From Hyalella azteca (Eukaryota; Arthropoda; Malacostraca; Amphipoda; Hyalellidae), in the NCBI RefSeq assembly GCF_000764305.2, contig NW_025945971.1:48796-112795 (forward strand): a stretch of DNA of 64,000 bases. Reading direction: 5' to 3'. Position numbers and translations under genes: made by a program. Within the stretch, counting starts at the first letter, position 1. Every line of letters begins with the position of its first letter. Below are positions 18,501-29,794 of this stretch, piece by piece. Under the pieces are notes generated by a model that was given only the letters and a program-made list of their open reading frames with translations, was not told the DNA's origin and searched no databases.

Positions 18501-21500
18501 CCACTGGGCCACTGGCTGTGTCGACAGACTCGCCGCTGAATTCTGAACACGGCACCTGTGAATATGGGTGTAAAATTCAAAACTAATCAGCCATGAATAA
18601 TTCAGACCGCGGAGTATTAATCATTTGGATTATGTATTCATATGCAAAATAATAAATGCAAACATGGGAGTTCAAAACCACTTTCACACTTTAATTACTA
18701 AAATAATACATTTATTTTATAATGAATAGATCTTCAATAATATTCTTGTTGTCAATGCAACCAGTGAGAACAATTGAATAATATTCGTTCGACAGCGTGG
18801 CGAAAAATGAATTTACATATTTGCCATAATATTGTGAGATGATGACACAACTATAATTACTTATTAGCAGCGCTCAGAATTTTCTGTTAAAATAAATTTT
18901 TTGTCAATTGTGGTATTATTATCCAGTTGTAATATTATTTCATTTTTATTAACATTTCATTCAAGTAAATGGAGAGTATTGCACCGCTTAATCTTGATTG
19001 CAAAGGGATTTAAAAATTTTTCTAGGAAATCATATTTATATTTTTGATGTCATTATGATACCCGCAATCAAACTTTTTTATTTTCCGATTATTTAAGTAG
19101 GAGGTTTTTTGATATATTGTGTGAAAAACTGACTTTTAAAATAAATTGTTCTTCACCTGAGTTAATTTGATGTTCCAGGCCGCGGCTGACCGAGATGACG
19201 ACTGCACTTCAACATAAACTTCACTCACGCGGCTGAAGTCGATATTGTCTGTTTCGGAGATTAAGTTAAATTAAAGAACAATCTATACAACAAAATATCA
19301 TAAATATATCAATTATGCAATATATACTCAATTATACTGGACTCAACATTCAAATTGGGAACTTCAAGACAATGGACGCTGTAAAGGGCAATTCTTTTGT
19401 CAGCCCGAAATTCCTGTATTGGGTTAAAGAATTCACGCAATTTATTCAAAGTAAGTACAAATTTAGGCTTTAAGAAAGCACGACAGAAAATGTTCGCTGG
19501 TGAGTTTCATTCATTTAATTACAGTGTCCATAGATTTTTGATAGCGGAAAATTTCATTTTTATGCAGACGCATGTCGTAGTGATTCTTCATAAAATTCCA
19601 TATATCGTAATATTTGCTCATAAAATTCACTATGCCTTAAAAATCACACATAAAAATTCCAAGGCCGTAATGATTCCTCATAAATATCACACTGTCGTAA
19701 TAATTTTTCACAAATTTCACTACATCGTAACATCTACTTGAAACTATCATCAGTTATGAAAATATCCGGTCAAATTAAACGATTGTAGATCTTCTGCGAA
19801 CAAGGCACGAAAAGGAAAAGAATCGGCGACAGACCACATCAGGCCAACACTTCAGCGCCGAGATCAATATGTTATGTTATGTTATGTTAATAATGTTATG
19901 TTATGTTATGTATGTTATGTTATGTTATGTTATGTTATGTTATGTTATGTTATGTTATGTTATGTTATGTTATGTTATGTTATGTTATAACGGATGACTT
20001 ACACGTCATTGCCTTGGCGCTCCTGCAGAGCGGCAAGGGTGCGCGGTTGCCCGCTCCCTTGATGACGACCTCCGTGGTCTCGCAGTGCCGGGAGTCCGCC
20101 ATGAGTTCCAGCTTCTCTGGTGTCACCCTGCGTAGTACGCATCAATGAATTACATGATCTAATAACTGTCGCATGAACCAGAATTCATCTAATGTTTTCC
20201 AGAGTATACGTAGCCTTTAAAATGAAGTACCCAACAGTCAAACGAATGTGTCTAACTGTCGTAACAATTTACCAAACAATAAGACGAATGTATCCAACTG
20301 TCGCAACAATGTACCAAACAGTCACACGAATGTATCCAACTGTCGTAACACTGTACCAATCCGTCAAACTAATGTGTCCAACTGTCACAAGATTGTACAA
20401 AACAGTCCAACGAATGTGTCCAAATATCACAATATTGTACAAAACTGTAAAATGAATATGTCCAAATGTCACAATATTGTACAAAACTGTCAAACGAATG
20501 TTTACAACTGTCACAGAATTGTACCAAAGAGATGCGTTCTGAATCGCCAATGAAATAAATGAATGAAATGAATTATGATTTTCGCTGGAGACCTCATAAG
20601 CTTTCAGAAGAAGCAATAAACTAAATTTATCATGTACTGAATGCCGTAAATGCGTTTGGACGCTCTGATGTAACAAGAAAATTAATTTAGCGCATACTAA
20701 CGGCCACTGACGCGTTCAGAAGCTGCAATAAAATAAATTTAGCACGTACTGGATGCCGCAAAAGCGTTTGGACGCTTTGAAATAACAAGAAAATTTATTT
20801 AGCGCATGCTAACGGCCAATGACGCGTTCAGAAATTGCAATAAAATAATTTTAGCACGTACTGGAGCCCGCAGAAGTCGTCTGAGCGGCGGATGACTTTG
20901 AAGGCACAGGTTCCGCCTACGGGGCTCTCCAGCGGCCACTGTAGGTTGCGGAAATACGAGACCTCTTGAGACGTCCGCTGGTGGCATGCGCGGTAAACTG
21001 TTCAGAGTATAATAAATTTCAATTAATACAATAAGTTTCAATACAACTGATTTCAATAAATACGCAGGTTTCAATATTATAGGTTTAAATTACAATACAA
21101 TTGGCTCTATTCTAATATAGTATTAACGAAATTAATAAATAAATTCGATACATCGGTCGAAGTTAGAATTATGATTTATGAATGAAATTAAATCGGAATC
21201 AAACTAAGATTTATCAATTAACAATGCATCAAAGTTAACATAGAAGTTAATGGAAACATAGTTTTAAATGTTATTCATATGAAGTCCTGTCTCTCTGTCA
21301 CTGGCTATGATTGAAATTTATATTAAAAAAAGTTCCACAGTCAACAAAAATCATTCAAAATAGGCAAAATTCTGCAATGAATCTCTTCAGTTGAAACAAA
21401 AGTGCAAGAATATCAAAGATTTACCAATACAAAAGGTTTTGAAAGCGTTTTTGTGGTTTCGATATTTCATAAACAATAATTGTACGCATAATTGCACTCG

Positions 21501-24500
21501 ATTTGTATAACAGTTGTGTAGAGTTACACAAAAAAAACAGTATTTTTTTTGCTATTTTTAGCGCATTTTCTCATTTATGGAAAAAAATGCGCTATTGTGC
21601 TCGCCATGTCCGTCCGTCCGTCTGTCTGCCTGTCCGTCCGTCTGTCCGTGACCTCAAGTTTTCGTCGACGAGAAAATGCGCTCTATGTCACTCACTGCAG
21701 TGAGTACTGAGTTATATTTTTCCCTCAGTCCACTGTATTTGCCATCACTTAATTTCCAATTTTTAACTGCCTAAACTCTATTTATGCTGTCCATTGAAGT
21801 GGTTCCAGTGGGAGAGCTTGTTTACCCACGCATTACAGGAAAGACTGCGTTCAGCGCCATGCAAACACTGGGACCAAAGCTTGGCACGACTCCTGATGGT
21901 CTGACTTTGTGTCACTCATGGCAGAATGACCATTACCTGACTCCTGAGAGTCTGGCTCTGTGCCACTCATGGCAGAATGACCATTACCCACCAGGCATTG
22001 ACGTTGACATAACGTTGATTCAACGTTTTCTCAACGCAATCAACACTTAATTAACGTCGCTTAAATGTCATTTGCACGTCGTTTCGACGTCACAAGACAT
22101 CAGACGGCGAAATAACGCTGATTTAACTTTTTCTCAACGAAATCATTTCGTAATCAACGTTAATGTTTTTTTGACGTTATTTATCTAGAGGTTAAGTGTA
22201 AGTACACAGGGACAGTGGTAGCAGCTAGTACAACTTTCAAACACGAACCACTCCTATTTAACGCGTTATGAGCTAGTATATAGACGATACTGGTCATGGT
22301 AGATACAGTAAATTTTTACAGAAGGCCATTAGCGTGATAATTAGTCGTAGTTAGTATTTGAAAGTTTAAATGGCCGCCACTACTGTCGCCGTGTTCAAGT
22401 ACTTTGCCTCTGTCAATACTGCACAAATAAATTTCTTCCTGTCATTAGCTGAATATCTGTCGCTGAACAACTGTTTCTGAGATGTTGCCTGTCTATTTCC
22501 GTCTATTTACTTGTTGAATGTCTAGTCCTAATCATTCTACATGTCTGTCAATCGCTCTTTCAATAACAGTGGATCTTTCGGTCCTCCTGTCTGTCAACAC
22601 TCACAGAGACAGCAGAGAACCTGCACAAACTCTCTGTCAACACTCACAGAGGCAGCAGAGTCGCTGCACAACCTCTCTGTCAACACTAACAGAGGCAGCA
22701 GAGTCGCTGCACAACCTCTCTGTCAACACTAACAGAGACAGCAGAGACCCTGCACCACCTCTCTGTCAACACTCACAGAGACAGCAGAGTCCCTGCACAG
22801 ACCCTGCACCACCTCTCTGTCAACACTCACAGAGACAGCAGAGACCCTGCACCACCTCTCTGTCAACACTCACAGAGACAGCAGAGACCCTGCAGCCCAG
22901 GGCAGAAAGCCCCGTAGTTGCCGGCCAGAGCAAGGCACTCCACTTCTCCGTAGCATCTTCCCTCGTCGCCGTTGTAGAAACACTTCGGGTTCCCGAACAC
23001 GCTAAACGGATTCAAAATCACTGTAAAAGAGGACGAAACGCACATTAAAATACAAGATAATGTACTGCAAATTGTGCCTACGGGTGACCGAACACGCATC
23101 AAAATACAAGACTATGTACTGTATATTGTCACTGCGGGTAACCAAACGCTCATTAAAATACAAGATAATGTAATGGAAACTGTCAAGCGTCGTTACGAAG
23201 GATCAGATGACTATTAAAATATATGATATTGTAGTTTAAATAGTCAAGCGTCACTTCGGGGGACTAATCTCTCATCAAAATACATGACATTAGGCAATAG
23301 TTAAGCTAGTTTAAAAAAATGAATTGTTTGAAATGTTGGCTGTATCGTATAGAACAAAACGTCATTTTAATGACTCAGACACCATAGTCGCTGAATATTT
23401 TGGCAATAGTAATGACTGACGTTATAGTATTGATAATTTAGTTGAGCTAAGTAACATGAGATGAAATAATGCAAGAATAAAATAATATTCATAAACATGT
23501 TATACAAAAATTCCTAATCCGATAACTTTAGTATTAGTTTCAATACGATAAAAGGTGCGAGATTACAAGAGAGAACATTATTACATTGATTGATGAGGTG
23601 AAACTAAATTTAATATAAGATAACACCGCTTAAATAGAACAATGAACTGAAATATTCGATTGATTTGTGAAATGTGAAAAATGAAAATCGATGTCAGAAA
23701 ATTCAATCAAATATCTTAACAACGAACTGATTTAACATTAAATCCAACTAAATATTTCAGAAAACAAAGGTATTGTAGAAGACATGCATTTAACTATTAT
23801 TTAACTGACGTCTTGGAGCGACAGATTTTTGAGCAGCGGCAGCCATGAGCGAGCCCGAGTACTCGCCAGACTCTTGCTCGAACGACATCACGCCGAACTC
23901 TTCAGACGAGTCCGCTGACACCTCCCCACACAACCTGTGGTTAGGTGATGAAATATGATAAAATATAATATAATTAAATATAAAATATCCTGGACTTGGA
24001 AGCTCGCAAGATAATGGGAGCTTTAGAGTTAAAAAAATAATCCCTGCTACCATTATCAGCTTTCGCCGGTCCACTTAGAGAGACGGACATAGAACCTGTA
24101 TGGCGAAGGTCCTTTATCCTGACGCTCAGATTAGAGAGCCTTGTTAGGCAGCCTCCTTGTGCTGGAATTGTCACTTTGTGCTATAAATGTTGAAATGTTT
24201 GTGAATCAGAGGAAAATAAGCGTTTTCTTAAGTGATTTTTAATTAGTTTTTTTTCCTTTCCTTTTTCCTTCCTTTATTTTATTATATTTTCTTTCTTTTG
24301 CAAATTTAATATTGAAAAGTTTTGTCATGGGGTAAAAAAACTTTTATTATTAATTTATGATATTTATGAGTATATTATATTTTATTTGAACTTTAAGACG
24401 TGAATATAAGCATTTAAATTGATACATCTTTGAATCGATTTCGAAACTTTCGCTGCAAAAAATAGAGTACGTTTATTCATTTTCTAAAGAATACGCCCCA

Positions 24501-27500
24501 TGGACGAAAAAAAAAAATAAATGAATTTAAAAACATAAGCTTGATATAGAATAAATTTTGACAGACGATCAACTAATTTCTGAAAATTTCTGCATTTAAA
24601 GTAATTTGTGTGATTTTAATTTCTGAACACCCTTTCCTAATGCAAGGTTTTTTTCGATCAATCGAAAGCAGCATGTGCAAATCACCGACCTTTTCGATTG
24701 TGCTTGAAGCTTTCTATTGCTGGAGAAATTCTCCCGATGATGCCCCAGATATTCCCGGCATCAGAGATCCTATTGTGAGTCATGAATATCATGAATAAAT
24801 TACGTGGAGACATAACCTGTCCTTGCAGGTCTAAAAAAATTATTTCGCTCCGCACACGGCAGGACGAATGAGATTAATTCTTTGTCATGGAATCGAAAGC
24901 AAATATTTGCTTGAAAATTTAACGTTATTGCATGCTCGTACGATATTTCGGAAGTTGTTTGTCGCGGAACCGCCGTAATTGGGGATTGATATCAATTGCT
25001 TCACGCCATCGAGACTCCTTATTTGCATGTACGAAATCGAAATATTACGTAAATTCCTAATATTTATTTCAATCAAAAACCTTTTACTCGTATTTGACGG
25101 ATTTTATCATCAATAAATTATGAATCGTAAAGCCTAAAATCAACTAGAAATTCAATAAGAAAATAAAGTGTTCGCAAAAATTATTTGGCTGGCGTAAAAC
25201 TATCAATTTACTTCTCAACAATTAAATTCGTAAGTTACGAACATAAATTTAATTTTGCTTAATACATTGGGGGTTCTCCATCTTGGCAAACAATGCAGCT
25301 TTCTAAAGTCTCTTTAAAAATAGTGGACAATGACCGTTCCCTGAAACCAGCTGCAGGTTTGCTTCCAATGCTATACATGTTCGCCGGCCCAGCGCGCCCG
25401 CATTGTCCGTCCCGCAAAATAGAAACTACCCTAGAGAAAATATAAGGAAATTCGAACGTTGTCCCTAAACCAGTTCCAAGAGCTGCATACAGCTTAGGAC
25501 CTGGGTGAATTTTTAGCATTATGTTGTGGTAATATTGAAAGATATGAACATATTCTCACGTTTAAAGGGGAATTTTTAGTATTATGTTGTGGGGTCATCG
25601 AGAGATTTAAATATATTTTCACGTTTTTATAGAATTTTTTAATATTATTCAATTGGTAATTTTTTGAATCTTACGTGCCATTTGTTTGTATTATATTATA
25701 TGAGTGGAAATTGGAGAATTTATCATCGAAAATTAGATTAAATAAGTTTTAATTTATTAGTTTCAAATAAATTCTAGCTAACAAAGTAAGAGTTGAATTA
25801 ATCTACTGAAATCTTTAGATGATACGAACATATGAGAGTGCACGCACCAGTTACTGCTGTAACCAGTTACCTGAAATTTCATTTTCTGTGCGGTCGCTAC
25901 TGGCTCACGTCATGTCACTAACATAAAAAGTTCTAGATTAAAATTGTTGATTATTTTATACTGCGAAGAATTAATATTTTGCATATTAGAATAGCCTGGT
26001 TTGTCATCTTTTTTCATTTTTTGTACGTTGAGAAGCGCTCTATGATATATTTTCTAATTCACACTGGTAGCCTAATAATATTTTGATGGCAGGATATGGT
26101 TGAAAAAATATGATGATTCATTTGTATCGACTTCACCATAAATGCACTATTACATGTTCCAGCTAATATATTCAAATAGATAACATTCTTCAGCTCGAGT
26201 CCGGCAAATGATCCTTCAGGAAACTGTAAAGGAGCAAGTGTTAGAGCAGCTGTCGTCAGTGCCCATCGTGTCAGTGACCTGACATCCTGCCTGGCCTAGC
26301 ACCGCTATATTTACTCGATGTTATATCATCTCTATATATTCCTAATATATTATCTCTATAAATTCCCGCGATGTAATCAATATATATTCTGTGGGTTAGG
26401 CCTGCAATCTCAGCACAGGGAAAGGCAGCTCCGATTTAACCTTTCACGGCCCAAGATAGGCAGATGCTCGATTTTCGTAAGGTTATTCTTACCAGAATCG
26501 TTTACATTCAGGGTAGGAAAGGGTTAAGCGACAAAAAAGGAAGATACGACTCCTCCCTGTTGTCTTGAGCATAGCATTTGTTCTTTAACGCCACGCTGAG
26601 CTCGTTAGATTTATTATGAATACTTGACAGTCAGGCAGGAATTCATATTATAGTATCACTGGAATAATATGGTTAATTTGAGGCGAAAAATCCGAGTTAT
26701 GTGAACTCGACAATTATGGGAGTGACGGTCATTTTAAAAATCGTATAAGACGTTTATTTCATGCTATATTTTAATGGTTATACATTTTAATTATGATGTT
26801 GGTGCTTTGTAATTCTTTTAGAACGGGGAACGGCTAGAATCTTGTGAAAAATTTGATCTTAGAGGATCTGATATATGAATAAAATTCACTATGACACTAA
26901 CCATATGTAAGTAATCATGAATTTTTTGGTCTATTTTTATTTCACTTTTATTTTATATTTTCAGCCTTGCCAAGCGCTAACATTTTACAGCGTTTAAAAG
27001 CTTACTTGTATAAATGAAAAGTAGGCCTTTACTTCACAATTAGCGTAATCTGATAATTTGAGTAATATTGTTGTGTCTTCATGGAGCTACAAGAGAAAGT
27101 GGGGCCAGTCGGTAACGCAAGAAAGCGAGGCTGCGAAGGCGTTAGAAAGTTCCAACAACAATGAAAGTGAGAGGCTTGCTTGCGTCGTGTATACCTTTGC
27201 TGTTTATTCGGCAACCTTATGAGTAATATACGGGGTAGACAATCTTATTATTTGGCCCTCGATTAAGTTCTACAAAGTCGCTCTCATCTCACGCTAAAAA
27301 GTCATCATCATCATCTCAAAGTCGCTACAAAGTCATCATCTCATTCATCTAAGTCGCTTCATCTCACGCCGTTTTAAAAATCTATACGTTCATAAAAAAA
27401 TAATCAAAATAGTTCGAGTGAATAGGACGCCTTCGGGAGACCATGGCATCAACGTCTGTTCAAAATAAATAAAGATCTCAGAGAATGTGATACGAATTTG

Positions 27501-27956
27501 AGATTACTGGGAGACTCTGATTCTAACCCTCGAAAAGATATGATATAAGCTACTTTAAATGCTTATTCACATAATATTCTCTAAAAAAATTAATGAATCT
27601 GCATTGCTGATTTTTACATCGTTCTGATTTTATTTTAATTTCTCTACTGCTTGAACGTTTCCAATTCCTTGTCTAAACCATACATTCTTGGACTAAATCC
27701 TCTTTAAAAATCTATACCAGATATATTTTCTAGTAATTTGAATTTTAATTTCTTGGATGAGCCATCTGAATCTCAGAGATATAGCAAAAAATTGGCGACA
27801 ACATCGTTTGCGGTTACAGTATATGGATGAAAAAAGGAACATAGATAAAAGTAATACAATTTAATCATGAAGTAAATAAATAAACTGCGAAATAACTTAA
27901 AGTGAAATTTATACTTACAGTGCGAGGAAGAGCAAGCAGGGAACCACCACATCCAT
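13094..27956 (-). CDS. Secreted CUB-domain trypsin-like serine protease, 14 coding exons
   Basis: Extracellular endopeptidase predicted to cut after Arg/Lys. Exons, 5' to 3' on the minus strand: 27956-27919, 23934-23810, 23020-22874, 20997-20862, 20127-20003, 19248-19157, 18555-18447, 18006-17910, 17515-17419, 16393-16210, 15589-15424, 14627-14413, 13990-13782, 13261-13094 (TAA). All junctions are GT/AG, every phase matches and the total is 1908 nt (635 residues), strong support for the model. Order: signal peptide [16 protein letters not shown] (residues 1 to about 20); acidic stretch; six-Cys module (68-102); CUB-like domain (about 104-224); Gly- then Pro/Thr-rich linker with CGIKG (Cys likely tied to the catalytic domain); protease domain from about 395. 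The substrate is unknown; the family includes hemolymph and digestive proteases. An upstream non-coding exon may exist. Introns are unusually rich in tandem repeats. Confidence 0.92.
14674..14892 (+). mobile_element. Short terminal-inverted-repeat element, copy 1
   Basis: About 219 bp bounded by ACACTGTTAGAAAAA on the left and TTTTTTCTAACAGTGT on the right, with TA at both outer edges (possible TA target site). The interior has TTTCAGTGGCCGGTCGGCAC facing GGGGCGACCGGCCACT, so the element is nearly palindromic. No coding capacity: MITE-like. It sits in the intron between catalytic exons 15424 and 14627. The second copy at 16631-16845 is inverted. Confidence 0.85.
15600..15745. repeat. Short irregular repeat next to a protease acceptor
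   Basis: Repeats of GTGAAAATGAGGATTC and of AATGAGGATTCTTAAGAAAT lie directly upstream (minus sense) of the protease exon that starts at 15589. The repeat lies in the intron and, unlike others here, does not clearly include exon bases. Confidence 0.7.
16380..16640. repeat. Tandem duplication carrying the acceptor of protease exon 10
   Basis: A unit of about 135 bp beginning GATCTGCGGCGTATA is repeated at 16391 and 16525. On the minus strand each copy carries ATACGCCGCAG and then ATC, that is the acceptor and first codon of the exon starting at 16393; the outer copy is a decoy. Each copy ends with TACACTGTT and A-rich DNA, the left terminal repeat of the adjacent MITE-like element, so the duplication postdates or involved that insertion. 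Confidence 0.85.
16631..16845 (-). mobile_element. Short terminal-inverted-repeat element, copy 2 (inverted)
   Basis: Starts TACACTGTTAGGAAAAAACG and contains CTAGTGGCCGGTCGCC and GCCGACCGGCCACTGAAACG in the opposite order to copy 1. The right terminal repeat is decayed (TTTTTTTAACAGGCAC). It lies in the intron between protease exons 17419 and 16393, so the two copies face each other across three exon edges. Confidence 0.8.
18447..23020 (-). CDS. Cys-rich and CUB-like exons of the serine protease
   Basis: Exon 23020-22874 encodes [20 protein letters not shown], continuing to CPGLQGLCC: six cysteines in the spacing of the small module that precedes the CUB domain in many arthropod proteins. 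Exons 20997, 20127 and 19248 encode a CUB-like domain: [43 protein letters not shown], and the closing strand [14 protein letters not shown]. Exon 18555-18447 begins the linker ([12 protein letters not shown] then GGSGGG). The donor of 20862 (CA then GTACGT) and the acceptor at 20998 were chosen because only they keep the frame and the LCCLF junction. CUB domains bind proteins or glycans, so this part probably targets the protease. Confidence 0.85.
19560..19745. repeat. Degenerate tandem repeat of about 36 bp
   Basis: Four or five units with TCATAAAATTCAC-like and TCGTAATGATT-like halves lie in a protease intron. The 114-codon plus-strand frame across it is repeat-derived. Confidence 0.65.
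19868..19987. repeat. (ATGTT)n microsatellite
   Basis: A nearly perfect pentanucleotide array begins within about 15 bases of the splice donor at 20002 of protease exon 20127-20003 (minus strand: GTAAGTCATCCG, then ATAAC repeats). It occupies the first 130 bases of that intron. Confidence 0.97.
20225..20535. repeat. Tandem repeat of about 36 bp
   Basis: About nine units of ACAATGTACCAAACAGTCAA plus CGAATGTATCCAACTGTC lie in the intron upstream of protease exon 20127. It is open in several frames on both strands, none of them a gene. Confidence 0.9.
20631..20875. repeat. 112-bp tandem repeat that includes the donor of protease exon 4
   Basis: Copies start at 20631, 20743 and 20855, exactly 112 bp apart. 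On the minus strand the edge TGCGGGCTCCA then GTACGTGCTAAA (exon 20997-20862) recurs as TGCGGCATCCA then GTACGTGCTAAA and once more as TACGGCATTCA then GTACATGATAAA. The first decoy keeps a perfect donor. About 15 or more exon bases are included in the unit. Confidence 0.9.
21556..21723 (-). mobile_element. Fold-back dispersed element, copy 2
   Basis: Reverse-oriented copy: TTTTTAGCGCATTTTCTCAT at the left, a CCGTCCGTCTGTC core, then CACTCACTGCAGTGAGTACT and GAGTTATATTTTT. It lies in a protease intron. Confidence 0.85.
21892..21990. repeat. 51-bp direct duplication
   Basis: CACTCATGGCAGAATGACCA plus TTACC occurs at 21913 and 21964 with similar flanks (CTGACTTTGTGT versus CTGGCTCTGTGC). Intronic. 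Confidence 0.85.
22000..22165. repeat. AACGTT-rich dispersed repeat
   Basis: Many AACGTTGATT, TCAACGTT and GACGTCA-like words follow CCAGGCATTGACGTTGACAT. The same vocabulary appears at 42450-43830, where it is tandemly arranged. Non-coding. Confidence 0.6.
22578..22900. repeat. 43-bp minisatellite built from the end of protease exon 3
   Basis: Seven copies of a 43-bp unit (TCTCTGTCAACACTCACAGA and GACAGCAGAGACCCTGCACC). On the minus strand each unit reads GCAGGGTCTCTGCTGTCTCT then GTGAGTGTTGACAG. The copy nearest the gene is the true last 22 bases of exon 23020-22874 (encoding LQGLCCL) plus its donor. Two units carry CTAACAG, which changes the donor to GTTAGTG. One unit (about 22790) is lengthened by an internal duplication. 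The 176-codon plus-strand frame here is not a gene. Confidence 0.95.
23935..27918. other. First coding intron of the serine protease
   Basis: Almost 4 kb of AT-rich intron between the signal-peptide exon and exon 2. I saw no further exon, RNA gene or dispersed element in it. The open frames at 24610-24798 and 25259-25519 lack family resemblance and sit in the wrong place for this gene. Confidence 0.5.
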
Positions 27957-28618
27957 GCCCCAGATTGCACCTCCGGCTAGTCCTATAATGACACTGCAAT
28001 TATTCGTTTAATAATCAGACTGCGCTTATTATTTAATTCCACTCCAATCTGTAAACTAAAATGATATATAAATAAAAAACTTTGTTAATAAGCTCTCCTA
28101 AGTTTGCGTTCAACTTTTGGTTATCACAATAGTTTCCAGCCGAGCTATTCACCAGAGCGTGATGACACCTTGCACGCTTCCTCGACAGCAGCACAAGCCG
28201 CAATGAGCGGGCACAGCGGAGGCGCTCCTATTTATGTCAACTTTGCTCCTTGGAAGCGGTGCTCATTTATCCGGGTGTGTTATTGTTTTTATCGGAATTT
28301 ACGTAACCTCAGATTTTGATTCATTTCAGTTTAACTACCGAAATATCCTGCTAATGAATTGAAAAATGTTATTGTAATTTTGCTGCACAGTATTCTCGCC
28401 TTCATGGTCATATTTTTTAGAGAAGATACACTAATGAGACTGTCTTTTTCTAATCTACCTCAACAATTCTACGAGTAACCTATTTCCATGAAATCCACGA
28501 AATGAAAGGAGGATGTATGAAGTGGATCAATTCTCCTTCACAGGTTGAGTCAGGAAACTACAACGGGCACAGCTTACCGGCGCAGTAGATAAAATTATAC
28601 CATCAGCGAAAATCAGGC
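27957..28618. other. Upstream flank of the protease gene
   Basis: Minus-strand 5' region of the protease. A GC-richer patch at 28140-28260 contains CATAAATAGGAGC on the minus strand and could hold a promoter or an untranslated exon, but nothing is decisive. No other gene is seen. Confidence 0.3.
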
Positions 28619-28857
28619 ATCAGGCCTCCTGTTCTATTTCAGTTCAGTTTCATCAGTTCAGTTTCGTTAGTTCAGTTTCATCAGTTCAGTTTCATCAGTT
28701 CAGTTTCATCAGTTCAGTTTCATCAGTTCAGTTTGATTAGTTCAGTTTTATTAGTTGAGTTTCATCTGTTTAGTTTCATCAATTCAGTTTCATCAGTTCA
28801 GTTTCATCAGTGCAGTTTCATCAGTTCAGTTTCATCAGTTCAGTTTCATCAGTTATT
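28619..28857. repeat. 14-bp minisatellite
   Basis: About 16 copies of CAGTTTCATCAGTT with minor variants. A few extra units recur at 29165-29200. Confidence 0.95.
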
Positions 28858-28986
28858 TAAGAACGACATTAGACTAGTTGTCTATTAATCCATCTGTATA
28901 GTATAGAAATATTGTGTCAAACAGTGGTATCTTCAATTTGCTAAATCAAATATTTTCAAAAATATTCGATGCTATATAGGTTATGT
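28857..28986. repeat. 130-bp dispersed duplicate, copy 1
   Basis: AAGAACGACATTAGACTAGT through GCTATATAGGTTATGT matches 33758-33887 with only a few differences. No terminal repeats or coding capacity are seen; origin unknown. Confidence 0.9.
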
Positions 28987-29633
28987 AAACATCCGGGATT
29001 CGTTTATTGATTTTTCAGTCACGAGCTGGGAAGGATTGCCGTACGGCGCAACACAATTGTACCGATGTGATTTACAAAAAATACAGTGTGAGTACTCAGT
29101 GTGTTATCGCAACTGAAACCCTTTCATGACCGTTTGAGATAGTTATAAAGAGGTAGTCCCCCAGCACAGTTTCATCAGTTCAGTTTCATCGCTTCAGTTC
29201 ATCGTCTTTGTTTAAAAAATCAGAGATAATTATATTCATGTCTTATTACTGATCAATATTTCTTTGCGTCTTAAAAAATATGGAATTGAATGAAAACCGA
29301 AGTAGAAATTCCAGCGATAAATCCTAGAAATGTCCACATGACCCTTCCGTATGCGACCTCATTTCATAGGAAATAAATCTTATATCCTTTAATAAAAAAG
29401 AATTACCAAATAAATCTTACTTCCTAAGGATCACCACAGTAGGCTTTATAAGGTTGTATTACGGTCGAGCTTGCAGTTCCTACGGAGACTATAACTCAGG
29501 ATATGTCAATGAGATTGCGTAATCTCTTATCCGGTTGTTCGATGAGTCCTGAACATAAGTAGAGCACGAGACGGTGTTTCCCCATCACTATTCCCTATGG
29601 TATTTATTTAGCAGTGTCGATCAATGCTATCAT

Positions 29634-29794
29634 AAAAAATATATAACTCAGTACTCACTGCAGTGAGTGACAGAGAGCGCATTTTCTCGTCGACGAAAAC
29701 GTGAAGTCACGGACGGACAGACGGACAGACGGATAGGGTAGACGGACATGGCGAGCACAATAGTGAATTTTTCCATAAAAGAGAAAATGCGCTA
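29634..29794 (+). mobile_element. Fold-back dispersed element, copy 3
   Basis: Contains TATAACTCAGTACTCACTGC, GAGCGCATTTTCTCGTCGAC, a GACGGACA core and a right end GAGAAAATGCGCTAA. It keeps the inverted arms GCGCATTTTCTC and GAGAAAATGCGC intact. Confidence 0.88.

Noticed and set aside
20192..20676. Overlapping frames of 87-135 codons on both strands
   Set aside because: Products of a 36-bp tandem repeat in an intron; no conserved domain.
22518..23048. 176-codon plus-strand frame
   Set aside because: Product of the 43-bp minisatellite; the opposite strand contains a real protease exon at 22874-23020.
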